From Variovorax sp. 54 (GTDB taxonomy: Bacteria > Pseudomonadota > Gammaproteobacteria > Burkholderiales > Burkholderiaceae_C): DNA of 64,000 nt. Shown here one piece after another: positions 1 to 11,198 of the stretch. The translations under genes and the position numbers were made by a program. A model generated the notes under the pieces. The model searched no databases, was not told where the DNA came from, and was given only the letters and a program-made list of their open reading frames with translations. The stretch covers positions 5,163,501 to 5,227,500 of the forward strand of contig NZ_PEFF01000001.1 in assembly GCF_002754375.1 (NCBI RefSeq), written 5' to 3'. How positions within the stretch are numbered: position 1 is the stretch's first letter; each line of letters starts with the position of its first letter.

Positions 1-304
1 TTGGTGGGCATCCCTGGCGCGTCCATCTTCCGTGGTGATGCGCCGGGCACAGCGGGTTCAGGCGACGTTTGGCTGCAGGCAGCCAGGCAAAGAATGCCAC
101 AGGCCTGCGACGAAGGCGCCGTGGATGCCGGTCACTGCGGCAGAATTCCGCGGGGGGACGGGGCCAGCCACGCATCGAGCGCCAGACGTCTGAGTCGAAA
201 AGACTTCATTTCCCCGTGCAGTGGAGTGGGGCATGTCGACGTGGTTCGGCCCAAGGAGTCTCGGGCCTGTGAGGCGAACGGCTCTTAAAAAATGAGGAGA
301 AGTC
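1..304. other. No gene recognised
   Basis: Open frames exist on both strands but none resembles a known protein, has a convincing ribosome binding site, or shares the composition of the neighbouring genes. The only usable signal is the purine-rich AGGAGA at 295-300, which serves the gene that starts at 305. The stretch may hold that gene's promoter; I cannot identify one with confidence. Confidence 0.4.
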
Positions 305-1942
305 TTGAACATAAGAATTGCAACGATGGCTCGCCGTTTGATGGCGACGGTGGCTGTGGCGGCAGCCGCACAGGTCATGGCCCAGTCCACCCTGTCGCCA
401 TTGAGCGATGGCTTGCGCGCACCGGCCGGCGGGTTCGGCATGTCCGTCGCACCACCTCCGATGCCGAAGCCGCCACCACTTGTGCGTACGAACTATTCGG
501 ACCTGGATGGCGCGTTGCTATGGGATGAAGCCATTGCCACATTCAACGGCTTGGCCTATGACTACAACGAATATGTGTTCGATACAAAAATCGAAGCAGA
601 CGATTGCGCGGACAACTTCAACGCCAGGTGCAGAAGAACGAGCTTCAGGCCCATTCAGCATCGGGCCGAGCGCAGCAATGAATTGCCGGTGCGGCTCCGC
701 GAAGTGATCCTCAGAACTTCGCGGCACGACTTCAGCAGGCCGATGCCCGATCTGACCACCGGCAAATGGACGGTGATCCGCATCATCGATGCGAAGCCAT
801 CGACCTTCGCGGGTGAAGTCAATCCCAAGGAGTGGGTTGCATTGCATGCGGCGCTCTCGCTGCCTTCGGCGCAAGCGCTGCGCAACGACCCCGAATTGAA
901 GATGCGTCGCGTGATGAACCGCATCAAGAACGCGAACGAACTGCGCGATGCACTGGCCACGCAGCAGATGGACAAGGCCCACATCGATGCCTACCTGTCC
1001 AACGGCAGTACGTTGGTGCTCAAGGCGATCCACCTCAAGAACCTGGAACTCCTCGACGCGCTGCGCTCCGAGGGGGCGAGCGTCGACAAATGCGGCGTCG
1101 ACAGTTGTCCGTTGACGCAAACCATCTATCTGAATGATCGTGCCGGCATGCGCTGGTTGCTTTCGAATGGTGCCAACCCCGAAGGCAGCGGTGACAACGT
1201 CACGCCATTGATGGCTGCCTCTTCCGTTGCCGATCGCGAAGCGGCCGAACTCCTGCTGCAGGCCGGCGCCAGCCCTTTGGCCACGCACGCCGAAAAGGTG
1301 GGTTCATTCGAGCTCAAGCGCTCGGTGGCCTTCTACGCACCCTCTTCTGATCCGTCCTACCTGGATTGGCTGTTGGATATCACCCAGACCGCATTGGAAA
1401 AGACCGGGAAGTACGAATGGAGCGCGTGGATCGAGCAAGGTGGCACGCGACGGCCCGTGACCGATGGCGCATCGATCGCCTTGAAGCGACAGCCTTTCAA
1501 GATCGTCTTGCGCATTCCGGACGACGTCTCGTTCCGGATGGCCGCGTCCGAGGACGAAAGCCTCACCGAGAAGACGCGGTCGTCGGTGTTCCGGCGAAAC
1601 CTGCTCGGTCCTGGCAAGGTCGGTGCATCCGGCCCGGACGGCAGCTTCCTGAGCATTGGAGCGATGACTCTGAGGGAGGGCGAGTGGAACTTCGATGGTT
1701 CAACTCACGACCTCTCGTTCACGACCGATCCCAAGATGAACGTGGGCGTCAAGCGGGTGCAAGCGGGCGGAAAGGGACAGCTGGACGTCTATGACGTGAA
1801 GGAGTTGATCGGAGAGAAGACCAGGAGCGCCATCACCAAGTTCGATGGGAATTCTCTGACGGTGGTGGCCGGTATCGTGCCGCCGCTTGGGACGGCGGCC
1901 GATTTCTACAAGGCGGCAAGATTCACGCTGACGTTCCGGTGA
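305..1942 (+). CDS. Exported ankyrin-repeat protein
   Basis: The 545-residue product has an N-terminal signal peptide: basic start, then an Ala/Val-rich hydrophobic stretch ending near AQVMA at residue 26. A Pro-rich segment follows around residues 50-60. Three to four ankyrin-like repeats lie at about 231-330, with motifs such as LLSNGANPEG and AAELLLQAGASP. The C-terminal 200 residues are not recognised. TTG at 305 is preferred because AGGAGA lies at a normal distance before it; the in-frame ATG at 326 has no such signal. Ankyrin repeats suggest a protein-binding role in the periplasm or outside the cell, but no partner is evident. The next gene is on the opposite strand and converges on it. 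Confidence 0.75.
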   Translation: MNIRIATMARRLMATVAVAAAAQVMAQSTLSPLSDGLRAPAGGFGMSVAPPPMPKPPPLVRTNYSDLDGALLWDEAIATFNGLAYDYNEYVFDTKIEADDCADNFNARCRRTSFRPIQHRAERSNELPVRLREVILRTSRHDFSRPMPDLTTGKWTVIRIIDAKPSTFAGEVNPKEWVALHAALSLPSAQALRNDPELKMRRVMNRIKNANELRDALATQQMDKAHIDAYLSNGSTLVLKAIHLKNLELLDALRSEGASVDKCGVDSCPLTQTIYLNDRAGMRWLLSNGANPEGSGDNVTPLMAASSVADREAAELLLQAGASPLATHAEKVGSFELKRSVAFYAPSSDPSYLDWLLDITQTALEKTGKYEWSAWIEQGGTRRPVTDGASIALKRQPFKIVLRIPDDVSFRMAASEDESLTEKTRSSVFRRNLLGPGKVGASGPDGSFLSIGAMTLREGEWNFDGSTHDLSFTTDPKMNVGVKRVQAGGKGQLDVYDVKELIGEKTRSAITKFDGNSLTVVAGIVPPLGTAADFYKAARFTLTFR

Positions 1943-2038
1943 CGCCGAAATGTCGGGTCGAGCGCCGCGTGCATCGGCGCCGCTCCTGTCCCCACATCGA
2001 CTTGCCTGGCGAGTTGCTTCGGGGCCTGATGGCGTTGA

Positions 2039-2479
2039 CTACCAGGCCCGCCTGACGGAAGGCTCCAGCACCAATCCAGTGTCGGTCGACAGGTCTTCCT
2101 TCACGAGCTCGATGAAGCACTTGCCCTGGTCCACCATCCCGGAGTTCACGACGTAAGTGGTGCCGGGGAGCGGGTCGAACGCCAGCCTGGCATTGCAGTA
2201 GTGCACTACCTGGTACCCGCTCGCAGAACGGTAGGCATTCACCATCAGGCATTGGCCCGCCGGGATGCGGGTCGTCAGGGTCTTCGGGTCGATGTCGAGT
2301 TGACGGCGGTCCTTGTCGAGCTGGGTGCACAGGCGGAAGGTGATGATCCCCCAACCGGACACCTTCAGCGGGGTTGTGACTTCGTTGGCCGCCGGCTGAT
2401 AGATCGGAAAGACCGTACACCCGGTCATGGCCAGGAGTGGAAGCAGCGCCAAGAGTTTGAGTTTCATCGTCGGTTTCAT
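2039..2479 (-). CDS. Small predicted lipoprotein
   Basis: The product is 146 residues with a short basic N-terminus, a Leu-rich hydrophobic core and a lipobox (LAMTGC) placing the lipidated cysteine at residue 21. This indicates export and lipid anchoring. The remainder has no family I recognise. ATG at 2479 is used; an internal ATG at 2467 would give a shorter signal peptide and cannot be excluded because neither has a strong ribosome binding site. Another lipoprotein gene ends 12 bases upstream on the same strand, so the two are probably co-transcribed. Confidence 0.65.
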   Translation of the reverse strand: MKPTMKLKLLALLPLLAMTGCTVFPIYQPAANEVTTPLKVSGWGIITFRLCTQLDKDRRQLDIDPKTLTTRIPAGQCLMVNAYRSASGYQVVHYCNARLAFDPLPGTTYVVNSGMVDQGKCFIELVKEDLSTDTGLVLEPSVRRAW

Positions 2480-2491
2480 CTCTGGGCGCTC

Positions 2492-2932
2492 TTACTTCTG
2501 GCTTGGGACCGGGCTTTTCACCGCCTCGGCGTAGCGCTTCAGTATCTCGGCCGTGCTGTTTGCGCCAGCGATGTCTTGATTGCTGAACCGGACGAAGGCG
2601 AATGCCCATGGGAATCCACCAATGGTGCCGACCCGGGGCATCTCCGAGGGCCGGTTACGTGCCGCATTGAGGAGGCTGTCGTACATCACGAAGAACTCTT
2701 TCTTCTTCGCCTGTGCTGTCTCGGCGGCGCGGTAGAGCGCAAAGACTTTCATCTTTTCGGGCTCGGAGTAGCCGTTGCCAGCGAAATCCACGCGCTCGAG
2801 ATGACCGGGTCCGTTGCTGTCCTGGTAGCCGCCGCCAAGGCCGAGGCTCTTGTAGGGTGTTCCGCACCCTGCAAGCGCGAGTAGCACGCCCGCAGCGAGC
2901 GCTGCGCGGCCGAATCGTTTGCCGTTTTTCAT
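2492..2932 (-). CDS. Small predicted lipoprotein
   Basis: The product is 146 residues with a signal peptide and a lipobox (LALAGC) that puts the acylated cysteine at residue 23. The mature part has a Gly-rich start and a mixed polar body, with no family I can name. The open frame extends upstream to 3223, but that extension is Arg-rich, overlaps the next gene and lacks secretion features. ATG at 2932 directly before the signal peptide is therefore the likely start. It sits just upstream of a second lipoprotein gene on the same strand and probably forms a two-gene unit with it. Confidence 0.65.
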   Translation of the reverse strand: MKNGKRFGRAALAAGVLLALAGCGTPYKSLGLGGGYQDSNGPGHLERVDFAGNGYSEPEKMKVFALYRAAETAQAKKKEFFVMYDSLLNAARNRPSEMPRVGTIGGFPWAFAFVRFSNQDIAGANSTAEILKRYAEAVKSPVPSQK

Positions 2933-3030
2933 TCTTCTCCAACCTCGCAGAATTTTCTTTGGGCAGGAGTTTCCAGCAATGCGGTACGGGCCGTCAATGA
3001 CGACCTTGACCGCCGCCATGCGTGTATTGA

Positions 3031-4689
3031 CTAGCCTCCGGCGATCGATGCCGCGAGCAGAAAGTCCGTGACCTCGTCCGAGAACACGCTGCGCCGTGCA
3101 CCGATGAGCACGCCATCTGCGCTGTCCGGATCGGGCCGTGCAGAAGGCATGCCATGGGCCACCAGGGCCCGGGCACAGCCGACCCAGTCGCCGCCGTCGA
3201 CGGGCTCGTTCAGCGAAGCCCACGACAAGGTGCCGCAGGCGTTGTCGCCGAAACCGTGCGGTGCCTGCCAGTCCGCGCCGTGTGCCAGCAGGAACCGGGC
3301 AAGCGCCGCATCGCCGCGGAACACCGCGTGGTTCAGCGCCGAGGCGTCCCAGTCGCCACCGCGGACCTCGAGGGGCCAGCCGAGCGTGACCATGACCTTC
3401 ACCGCATCGCTGCAGCCCTGCGCTGCGAGCTCGGGCAGCAGGCGAAGCTGCGTGGTGTCGAGCGTGCCGATGAGGCCGGGGTGCCGTGCCTGCAGGTCCC
3501 GCGCCGTGGCTTCGTCACTGCGGGCACATGCGGCGATGAAGGCCTCAGTGGTGGAGAGCGGCGCCTGTTCACCGCTCGCTGCCTGCAGCAGCTGCGCGAC
3601 CTCGGTCAGCCCGAAGCGCAGGGCGACGGTGTGTGCGGGCGTGCCGTCTTGCGTGAACACGTTGGGGTGCGCGCCAGCGGCCAGCAAGGCCTCGATGTGC
3701 GCCGGTGAACGGCAGCGGCGAATGGCCCACAGCAGCGGCGAACCCCAGTCCGAGATGGGCGAGCCCTGCGGGTGTTCGTTCGCATCGCCGCCGTGCGCGA
3801 GCAAGAGGCGCAGCGTCTGGACGTCGTCCAGGTCGAGCACCCGGTACAGCGCGTTCGAACCCGTCACGCGCGCGCCGGCTTCGAGCAGCAGCTTGGTGCA
3901 GGCGGGCTGGTCCAGCGAGTGATAGAGCGATTCGCCGTCGTTCGGGTCGGCACCAGCATCGAGCAGCAGCCTGGTGAGTTCGGGGTCATGGTTCTGGCCG
4001 GCCGCGCCGTACAGCGCGGACAGCCGCTCGGTGTCGGCGGGCGCTTCGAGCGATGCGGGCGGCCAGCGGCTGCCGGTCGATTGATCGGGTGAGGCGCCGA
4101 CGTCGAGCAGGAACTTCGCGCACGCGTGCAAGCGCTCGCGATAGCCCGGCAGTTGCATCAGGCCGGAGTGCGTGACGGCCACGAGGGGCGGCAGTTGCAG
4201 CGGGCCGCCTGCGCGATGGACCCACGTCGGGTCGTGCGCGGTGGCTTGGCGCAACGCAGCTTCATCGCCGATGGCGCAGGCCAGGTACGGGTCGCCGCCC
4301 GCCAGCAGGGTGGGGTCCTCGTCAAGCAGACGCAAGGCCACCGCAGGCCGTGCGCGGTTCGTGCCACCGGCGATGTCGCCCGCATACACGAGGCGCAGCC
4401 AATGGAGCACCGCCTTGGCCGGGTCATCGACCTGTGCCCTGCGGGTGAGAACGAAACCTTGCAGATCGGCCCACGACGCAAAGCCATACTCGCGCGCGAT
4501 GCACGACTGCGCATCGTGCAGGCGCAAGCCCTGAGCTGCGAGTGCGGCATCGGACTTGCCCGATGCGGCCGGCAAGGCGCTGCGAAATCGGCGAAGGGCC
4601 GTGGGGTCGTTGCTGCGGTAGAGCGCAAGCAGTTCCTTGGCTTGCTTCTTCAGGTGGCCGATGTCGGGCCGGGCGGGAATGCGCTTCAT
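3031..4689 (-). CDS. Ankyrin-repeat protein, cytoplasmic
   Basis: The product is 552 residues without a signal peptide. The N-terminus (IGHLKKQAKELLALYR) is a helical segment common at the start of bacterial ankyrin proteins of this type. Ankyrin repeats occur in two blocks, about residues 225-370 (LTRLLLDAGADPND, LRLLLAHGGDANE, IEALLAAGAHPNV) and about 450-480 (LARFLLAHGADW). The function is unknown; the family usually mediates protein-protein contacts. ATG at 4689 is followed directly by the conserved-looking start. It is transcribed towards the lipoprotein pair, with about 100 bases between. It is unlike the exported ankyrin protein at the left edge in sequence and topology. Confidence 0.8.
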   Translation of the reverse strand: MKRIPARPDIGHLKKQAKELLALYRSNDPTALRRFRSALPAASGKSDAALAAQGLRLHDAQSCIAREYGFASWADLQGFVLTRRAQVDDPAKAVLHWLRLVYAGDIAGGTNRARPAVALRLLDEDPTLLAGGDPYLACAIGDEAALRQATAHDPTWVHRAGGPLQLPPLVAVTHSGLMQLPGYRERLHACAKFLLDVGASPDQSTGSRWPPASLEAPADTERLSALYGAAGQNHDPELTRLLLDAGADPNDGESLYHSLDQPACTKLLLEAGARVTGSNALYRVLDLDDVQTLRLLLAHGGDANEHPQGSPISDWGSPLLWAIRRCRSPAHIEALLAAGAHPNVFTQDGTPAHTVALRFGLTEVAQLLQAASGEQAPLSTTEAFIAACARSDEATARDLQARHPGLIGTLDTTQLRLLPELAAQGCSDAVKVMVTLGWPLEVRGGDWDASALNHAVFRGDAALARFLLAHGADWQAPHGFGDNACGTLSWASLNEPVDGGDWVGCARALVAHGMPSARPDPDSADGVLIGARRSVFSDEVTDFLLAASIAGG

Positions 4690-4822
4690 GGAAACCTCCG
4701 TGCATCAGGCGCCGATGACCCGCAAATCCGGCTGCACAAAAGGCTGTGGACCGTCATGAAGAAGGCAAGTGGGTTCAACCCTTCCCGCGGGCCCGGGCGC
4801 GGCTTGCACCGCGGATCGGATG

Positions 4823-5467
4823 TTAGTCGATCAGCTTGCGCGCCACGATCCAGGGACGGTTCTCGCCGCCCTTCGTCGCATGGTTCTCGGTGGCAAGCAC
4901 CTCGAAGCCCGCAGCCTGCAGTTGCGCGCCCAGCGCCGACGCCCGGAACACACCGGTATGCGGCGCCAGCCCGATCGCACGCATCGCGGGCAGCAGGGCC
5001 ACGCGAAGGAGCGGGTTCATGTCGCCGAGGCAGGGCGTCTTGGAGATGAACAGGCCCTGCGGTGCGAGCAGGGAATGAATGCAGCGCAGCGTGCCGGGCA
5101 GGTCGCGGACCAGGTGGAGGTAGTTGAACCCCAGCACGACGTCGAAGCTGCCTTCGCTCGATGTCAGCGTCTCGGCAGTCGCTGCGCGGAACGCGAGGCC
5201 GGGGATCGGAGCGGCTGCGTGTTTCTCTTCGGCGATCGCGATCATTCCTTCGGAGATGTCTGTGGACAGATAGCTGCGAGCGTGGCCCGCCAGCCGCAGT
5301 GCCGTCGTGCCGGTTCCGCAGCCCAGCTCGAGCACGCGCATGTCCGGCGTGAACAGCGCACGGGTCCGCTCCAGCGTGCGCGTGTAGCCGGCCTCGTCCG
5401 CGATGGCGCTCTTCGCATAACGGCGCGAGGTGCGGTCCCAGAATCTGGCGTCGTTCGCGAGGCTCAT
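4823..5467 (-). CDS. Class I SAM-dependent methyltransferase
   Basis: The 214-residue protein carries the S-adenosylmethionine-binding motif I (ELGCGTGT, residues 47-54) after a beta strand. An acidic strand end (STDIS) follows and then a FDVVLGFNYLHLV segment typical of motif IV in Methyltransf_11/25 proteins. It should be cytoplasmic and transfer a methyl group from SAM; the acceptor is not predictable. The open frame extends to 5584, but ATG at 5467 directly precedes the conserved start, and the extension overlaps the divergent promoter region of the peptidase gene. It is divergent from that gene with about 136 bases between. Confidence 0.85.
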   Translation of the reverse strand: MSLANDARFWDRTSRRYAKSAIADEAGYTRTLERTRALFTPDMRVLELGCGTGTTALRLAGHARSYLSTDISEGMIAIAEEKHAAAPIPGLAFRAATAETLTSSEGSFDVVLGFNYLHLVRDLPGTLRCIHSLLAPQGLFISKTPCLGDMNPLLRVALLPAMRAIGLAPHTGVFRASALGAQLQAAGFEVLATENHATKGGENRPWIVARKLID

Positions 5468-5603
5468 GGTCGTCGGTGGGCGGCGTGTGAGAGGGTGCGG
5501 CGCACTGTAAACCGCCGGCCGGGCACTGTCGCCGATTTGCGCCGCTTCGCCCGCCATGTCGCTATGCTGGCGCCCGCCAATCACTCAAAGAAAAGAGACT
5601 CTC

Positions 5604-6875
5604 ATGACCGTGCGTACTTTGTCCTTCTTTTCCCTGCGTTCCGTCGCCCTGGCCTGCGGCCTGGCGCTCGGCGCCGCAGCCGCCGCGCAGGCAGCCCCCG
5701 ATGCGAAGCTGCTCGCCGCTGCCGAGAAGGCGCAGCCCGCCGTCATCGACAACCTGAAGGAAATGGTGGCGATCGAATCGGGCAGCCTGAACGTCGACGG
5801 CCTGATGAAGATGGCCGACGTGATCGAAGGGCGCCTGAAGGCGGCGGGCTTCAAGACGGAGCGCCGCAAGGCCTCGGCCGGCGCGGGCGCCGACATCGTC
5901 ATCGGCACGATCAAGGGCACGGGCAAGCGCAAGATCATGCTGCAGGGCCACATGGACACGGTGTACGCGCCGGGCATCCTGAACACCCAGCCCTACAAGG
6001 TGGACGGCAACCGCATCTACGGCCCCGGCATCGCCGACGACAAGGGCGGCCTCGCGGTGATGATGGCGTCGCTGAAGATCCTGGCCGACGCAGGCTGGCG
6101 CGACTACGACACGCTCACGGTGCTCGTGAACCCCGACGAAGAGGTGGGCTCGGTGGGCTCGGGCGAACTCATCGCCACCACGGCGGATCTGCACGACACG
6201 GTGCTGTCCTTCGAGCCGACGGCCGCGAAGGCCGTGGCCAAAGGCGAGTCGCTGCTGCTCGGCGCGGCCGGCATCGCGCAGGCCACGCTCGAGGTGAAGG
6301 GCCGCGCGGCGCACGCCGGCGCCGCGCCCGAGCTGGGCCGCAATGCCCTGTACGAGCTGTCGTACCAGATGCTGCAGACGAAAGACCTCGCCAAGGACAT
6401 CCCCGGCGTGACGCTGAACTGGACCGTGGCGCGCGCCACCGGCCCGATCAACCAGATCACCGAGAAGGCGCAGGCGCTGGGCGACATCCGCATCACCCAG
6501 CCCGGCGCCGAGAAAAAACTCAACGAGGCGCTGCAGGCCAAGATCGCCAGCGGCAAGCTGATTCCCGACACCGAGACCACGGTGAAGGTCGAGGTGGGCC
6601 GCCCGGCGTTTGTCGCAGGCGCCAAGGGCCGCGCACTGGCCGAGAAGGCCCAGGCGATCTACAAGGAACTCGACCGCGAGCTGGCGCTGACGCCGATGAC
6701 CGGCGGCGGCACCGATGCGGGCTTCGCGGGTCGCTCGGGCAAGGCCACGGTGGTCGAGAGCTTCGGCCTCGCGGGCTTCGGCTACCACGCACGCGACGAG
6801 TACATCGAAGTCGATTCGATCGTGCCGCGCCTGTACCTCGTGACGCGGCTGCTGACCGAGATCGGCAAGAACTGA
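5604..6875 (+). CDS. Exported M20 metallopeptidase, glutamate carboxypeptidase-like
   Basis: The 423-residue product begins with a signal peptide ending near AAQA-AP at residue 30, so it acts in the periplasm. Di-zinc M20 residues are present: H116 and D118 in GHMDTV, the bridging D145 in GIADDKGG, the catalytic E179/E180 pair in NPDEEVGS, and a C-terminal His in GYHARDEY. The GGGTDAGF motif and overall length match carboxypeptidase G2-like enzymes, which remove C-terminal glutamate from folate analogues or peptides. Substrate assignment is by family only. ATG at 5604 follows AAGAGA; the open frame upstream of it lacks a signal peptide. It stands alone, convergent with the next gene. Confidence 0.88.
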   Translation: MTVRTLSFFSLRSVALACGLALGAAAAAQAAPDAKLLAAAEKAQPAVIDNLKEMVAIESGSLNVDGLMKMADVIEGRLKAAGFKTERRKASAGAGADIVIGTIKGTGKRKIMLQGHMDTVYAPGILNTQPYKVDGNRIYGPGIADDKGGLAVMMASLKILADAGWRDYDTLTVLVNPDEEVGSVGSGELIATTADLHDTVLSFEPTAAKAVAKGESLLLGAAGIAQATLEVKGRAAHAGAAPELGRNALYELSYQMLQTKDLAKDIPGVTLNWTVARATGPINQITEKAQALGDIRITQPGAEKKLNEALQAKIASGKLIPDTETTVKVEVGRPAFVAGAKGRALAEKAQAIYKELDRELALTPMTGGGTDAGFAGRSGKATVVESFGLAGFGYHARDEYIEVDSIVPRLYLVTRLLTEIGKN

Positions 6876-6909
6876 GGGTGCGCGGCGCGGTGCACCCGCA
6901 CCTGCGGGC

Positions 6910-9150
<2,241 letters not shown>

Positions 9151-9306
9151 CTGGCAGGTCCTGAAGACGCCGGCATGGTGCCCGGAACTCCTTCAACGGC
9201 GGGCCAGCGCAGGCGATGACACAGCCTGCCCCTCGGATGCAACGGTCTGTGTCGGCGGTGCGCCGTCTGTGCTGTCGGCGCAGGACCACGAGACCCGGGA
9301 AACGCG

Positions 9307-9933
9307 CTACTTGGCGCCGCCCGAATACTTGGTGACGCTGCTCGCCTTCACCTGGTACCCGCTCACGCCCATCATCGAGTCGTTGCGCAGCGTCTGCAGC
9401 TTGCCGGTGACCCACACGGTGTCCATGGCGCGGAACTTGGCGCCCTTTTGCGGAATGACGTGCAGGATCTGGTTGGCCGGCGGCGGCGGCGTGTGGATGC
9501 AGGCGCCGAAGTAGGGCACGAGCAAAAACTCGGTGACCTCGCCCTTGGCCTCTTCGAGCGGCACGATGAAGCCGGGGATCTTCACCTCCACGCCGTTGAG
9601 TGCGGGGTTGGTGGGTGCGTTGTTCGACACCTCCTGCATCTTCATGAGCAGCTCGTTGGCGCGCGGGTCGCCGTCGTCGAGCGTGCTCAGGTCGAGGCCC
9701 TTGAAGGCCTTGGCCGGGTCCCAGTCCTTGGGCACCAGCTCTTCCCAGCTGATCTGGCGCGGCTGGCCTGATGCGGCCTGCGGCGCGGCGGCGGCCGGCT
9801 TGCCGCCCAGCGGGTTGGTCGCGGTGGTGTCCTTCGGGGCCGGGTCGGCGGCCCAGGCGGCGGCTGCGAGGCCGGCGCCGGCCAGCAGCATCGACAGGGC
9901 GGTGAGCACGCGGGGAGTAGGGGTCTTCGTCAT
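9307..9933 (-). CDS. DUF3299 periplasmic protein of a Zrg-like cluster
   Basis: The 208-residue product has a signal peptide (Leu/Ala core ending AWAAD, about residue 30) and a DUF3299 domain. Hallmarks are the GFIVPLEE segment and YFGACIHTPPPPANQ, whose Cys-x-His looks like a metal or redox site. The open frame extends to 10359, but ATG at 9933 precedes the signal peptide and lies only two bases from the stop of the permease gene, which fits translational coupling. DUF3299 proteins recur beside DUF2796 and ABC genes in the zinc-uptake clusters known as Zrg in Vibrio. By that context it is an accessory periplasmic factor in metal handling. Confidence 0.8.
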   Translation of the reverse strand: MTKTPTPRVLTALSMLLAGAGLAAAAWAADPAPKDTTATNPLGGKPAAAAPQAASGQPRQISWEELVPKDWDPAKAFKGLDLSTLDDGDPRANELLMKMQEVSNNAPTNPALNGVEVKIPGFIVPLEEAKGEVTEFLLVPYFGACIHTPPPPANQILHVIPQKGAKFRAMDTVWVTGKLQTLRNDSMMGVSGYQVKASSVTKYSGGAK

Positions 9934-9935
9934 GG

Positions 9936-11198
9936 TCAGATTCTCGGAGAAAGGCCGTCGGCCAGCGACAGGCGGTAGGCCCGGATGCCGGGCAGCAGGC
10001 TCGCGAGCCAGCCCGCGACCAGCAGGCTCGCCGTCAGCAGCCATTCGTTCAGTGTAGGTTCGGACAGGCTCAGTGTCAGCCCGAACTGAGCCTGCAGCCA
10101 TGGCGAGAGCAGGGCGATGCCGAGCACGGCCATGGTCACGCCCAGCAGCACGCCGAGCACGGTGACCAGCGCGCCTTCGAGCGCGAGCAGCGCCAGCACA
10201 TGGCGCAGGCCCGCGCCCACGGCGCGCAGCACGGCGAGCTCGCGGCGGCGTTCGTTCAGGCCCGCCATCACCACCGACACGAGGCCCGCGAGGCTTACGA
10301 GCGCGACCAGTGCCGACATCAGCAGCAGCGCGTTCTCGCCGATGCCGATCACGCTCCACAGCTCGTCGAGTGCCACGCCGGGCAGGATGGCCATCAGCGG
10401 TTCGCCGGTGTAGGTGGAAATCCAGCGCTGCACGCCGAACACGGCGGCGCGGTTCTTCAGGCCCACGAGCGCGGCCGTCACGTTCTTCGGTGTGAGGTCG
10501 AACTTACGCACCTGCTCGGCCGGGATCTTCACGCCCGGCATCGGCGCGCCACCCACCCATTCGAGGTGAATGGCTTCCATCGCCGCAAGGCCGATGTGCA
10601 CCGTGCGGTCGACCGGTGTGCCGGTGCGCGCGAGCACGCCCACCACGGTGAAGGGCTTGTCGGCATGCTCGGCCACGTTGAGCTCGCCGCTGCCGTGTGC
10701 GAGCGTGATCTTCTGGCCCACGTGGTAGCCGAGCTTGTCGGCAACCTCGGCACCGACCACGGCATCGAACAGCGCGTCGAAGGGCTTGCCTTCGCGCAGC
10801 TTCAACGTCTGCCGGTCGCCGTAGCGGAAGTGCGAGAAGTAGTCGGGCGTGGTTGCGAGCACCGAGAAGCCGCGGTGCGAATCGCCGAGCGACAACGGCA
10901 CCACCCAGTCGACACCGGGGTGCGCCTGCAGCGCCTGCACACTCTTCCACGAGATGTTGTTGGTGGCCGCGCCGATGCGGAACACCGAGTACAGCAGCAG
11001 CTGCGTGGAGCCGGTGCGCGCGCCGACGATGAGGTCGGTGCCCGAGACCGACGACGCGAAGTTCTCGCGCAGCTCGGTGCGGATGCGCTCGACACCGAGC
11101 AGCAGGAAGGTCGACAGCGCGATGGAGAAGACGGTGAGCGCGAGCGTGAAGCGGCGGTTCCAGGCGCTGCGCCATGCGATCGAGAAGAGTGCCTTCAT
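9936..11198 (-). CDS. ABC transporter permease, FtsX/MacB type
   Basis: The 420-residue protein has an N-terminal transmembrane segment at about 16-36, a large extracytoplasmic MacB-like domain and three C-terminal transmembrane segments. The FtsX-domain signature lies in the region around GLNERRRELAVLRAVGA. This is the LolC/MacB-type fold, which usually moves or releases substrates mechanically rather than forming an import channel. The start overlaps the stop of the ATPase gene by four bases (ATGA), so both are translationally coupled. With DUF2796 and DUF3299 neighbours it matches the membrane component of Zrg-like clusters. Confidence 0.87.
   Translation of the reverse strand: MKALFSIAWRSAWNRRFTLALTVFSIALSTFLLLGVERIRTELRENFASSVSGTDLIVGARTGSTQLLLYSVFRIGAATNNISWKSVQALQAHPGVDWVVPLSLGDSHRGFSVLATTPDYFSHFRYGDRQTLKLREGKPFDALFDAVVGAEVADKLGYHVGQKITLAHGSGELNVAEHADKPFTVVGVLARTGTPVDRTVHIGLAAMEAIHLEWVGGAPMPGVKIPAEQVRKFDLTPKNVTAALVGLKNRAAVFGVQRWISTYTGEPLMAILPGVALDELWSVIGIGENALLLMSALVALVSLAGLVSVVMAGLNERRRELAVLRAVGAGLRHVLALLALEGALVTVLGVLLGVTMAVLGIALLSPWLQAQFGLTLSLSEPTLNEWLLTASLLVAGWLASLLPGIRAYRLSLADGLSPRI

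Noticed and set aside
1..441. Short open frames at the left edge on both strands (1-288 plus, 58-441 minus)
   Set aside because: No similarity, no ribosome binding site, and the minus-strand frame overlaps the ankyrin gene start.
2492..3223. Longer 243-residue form of the second lipoprotein
   Set aside because: The extension overlaps the ankyrin gene, is Arg-rich and would bury the signal peptide and lipobox.
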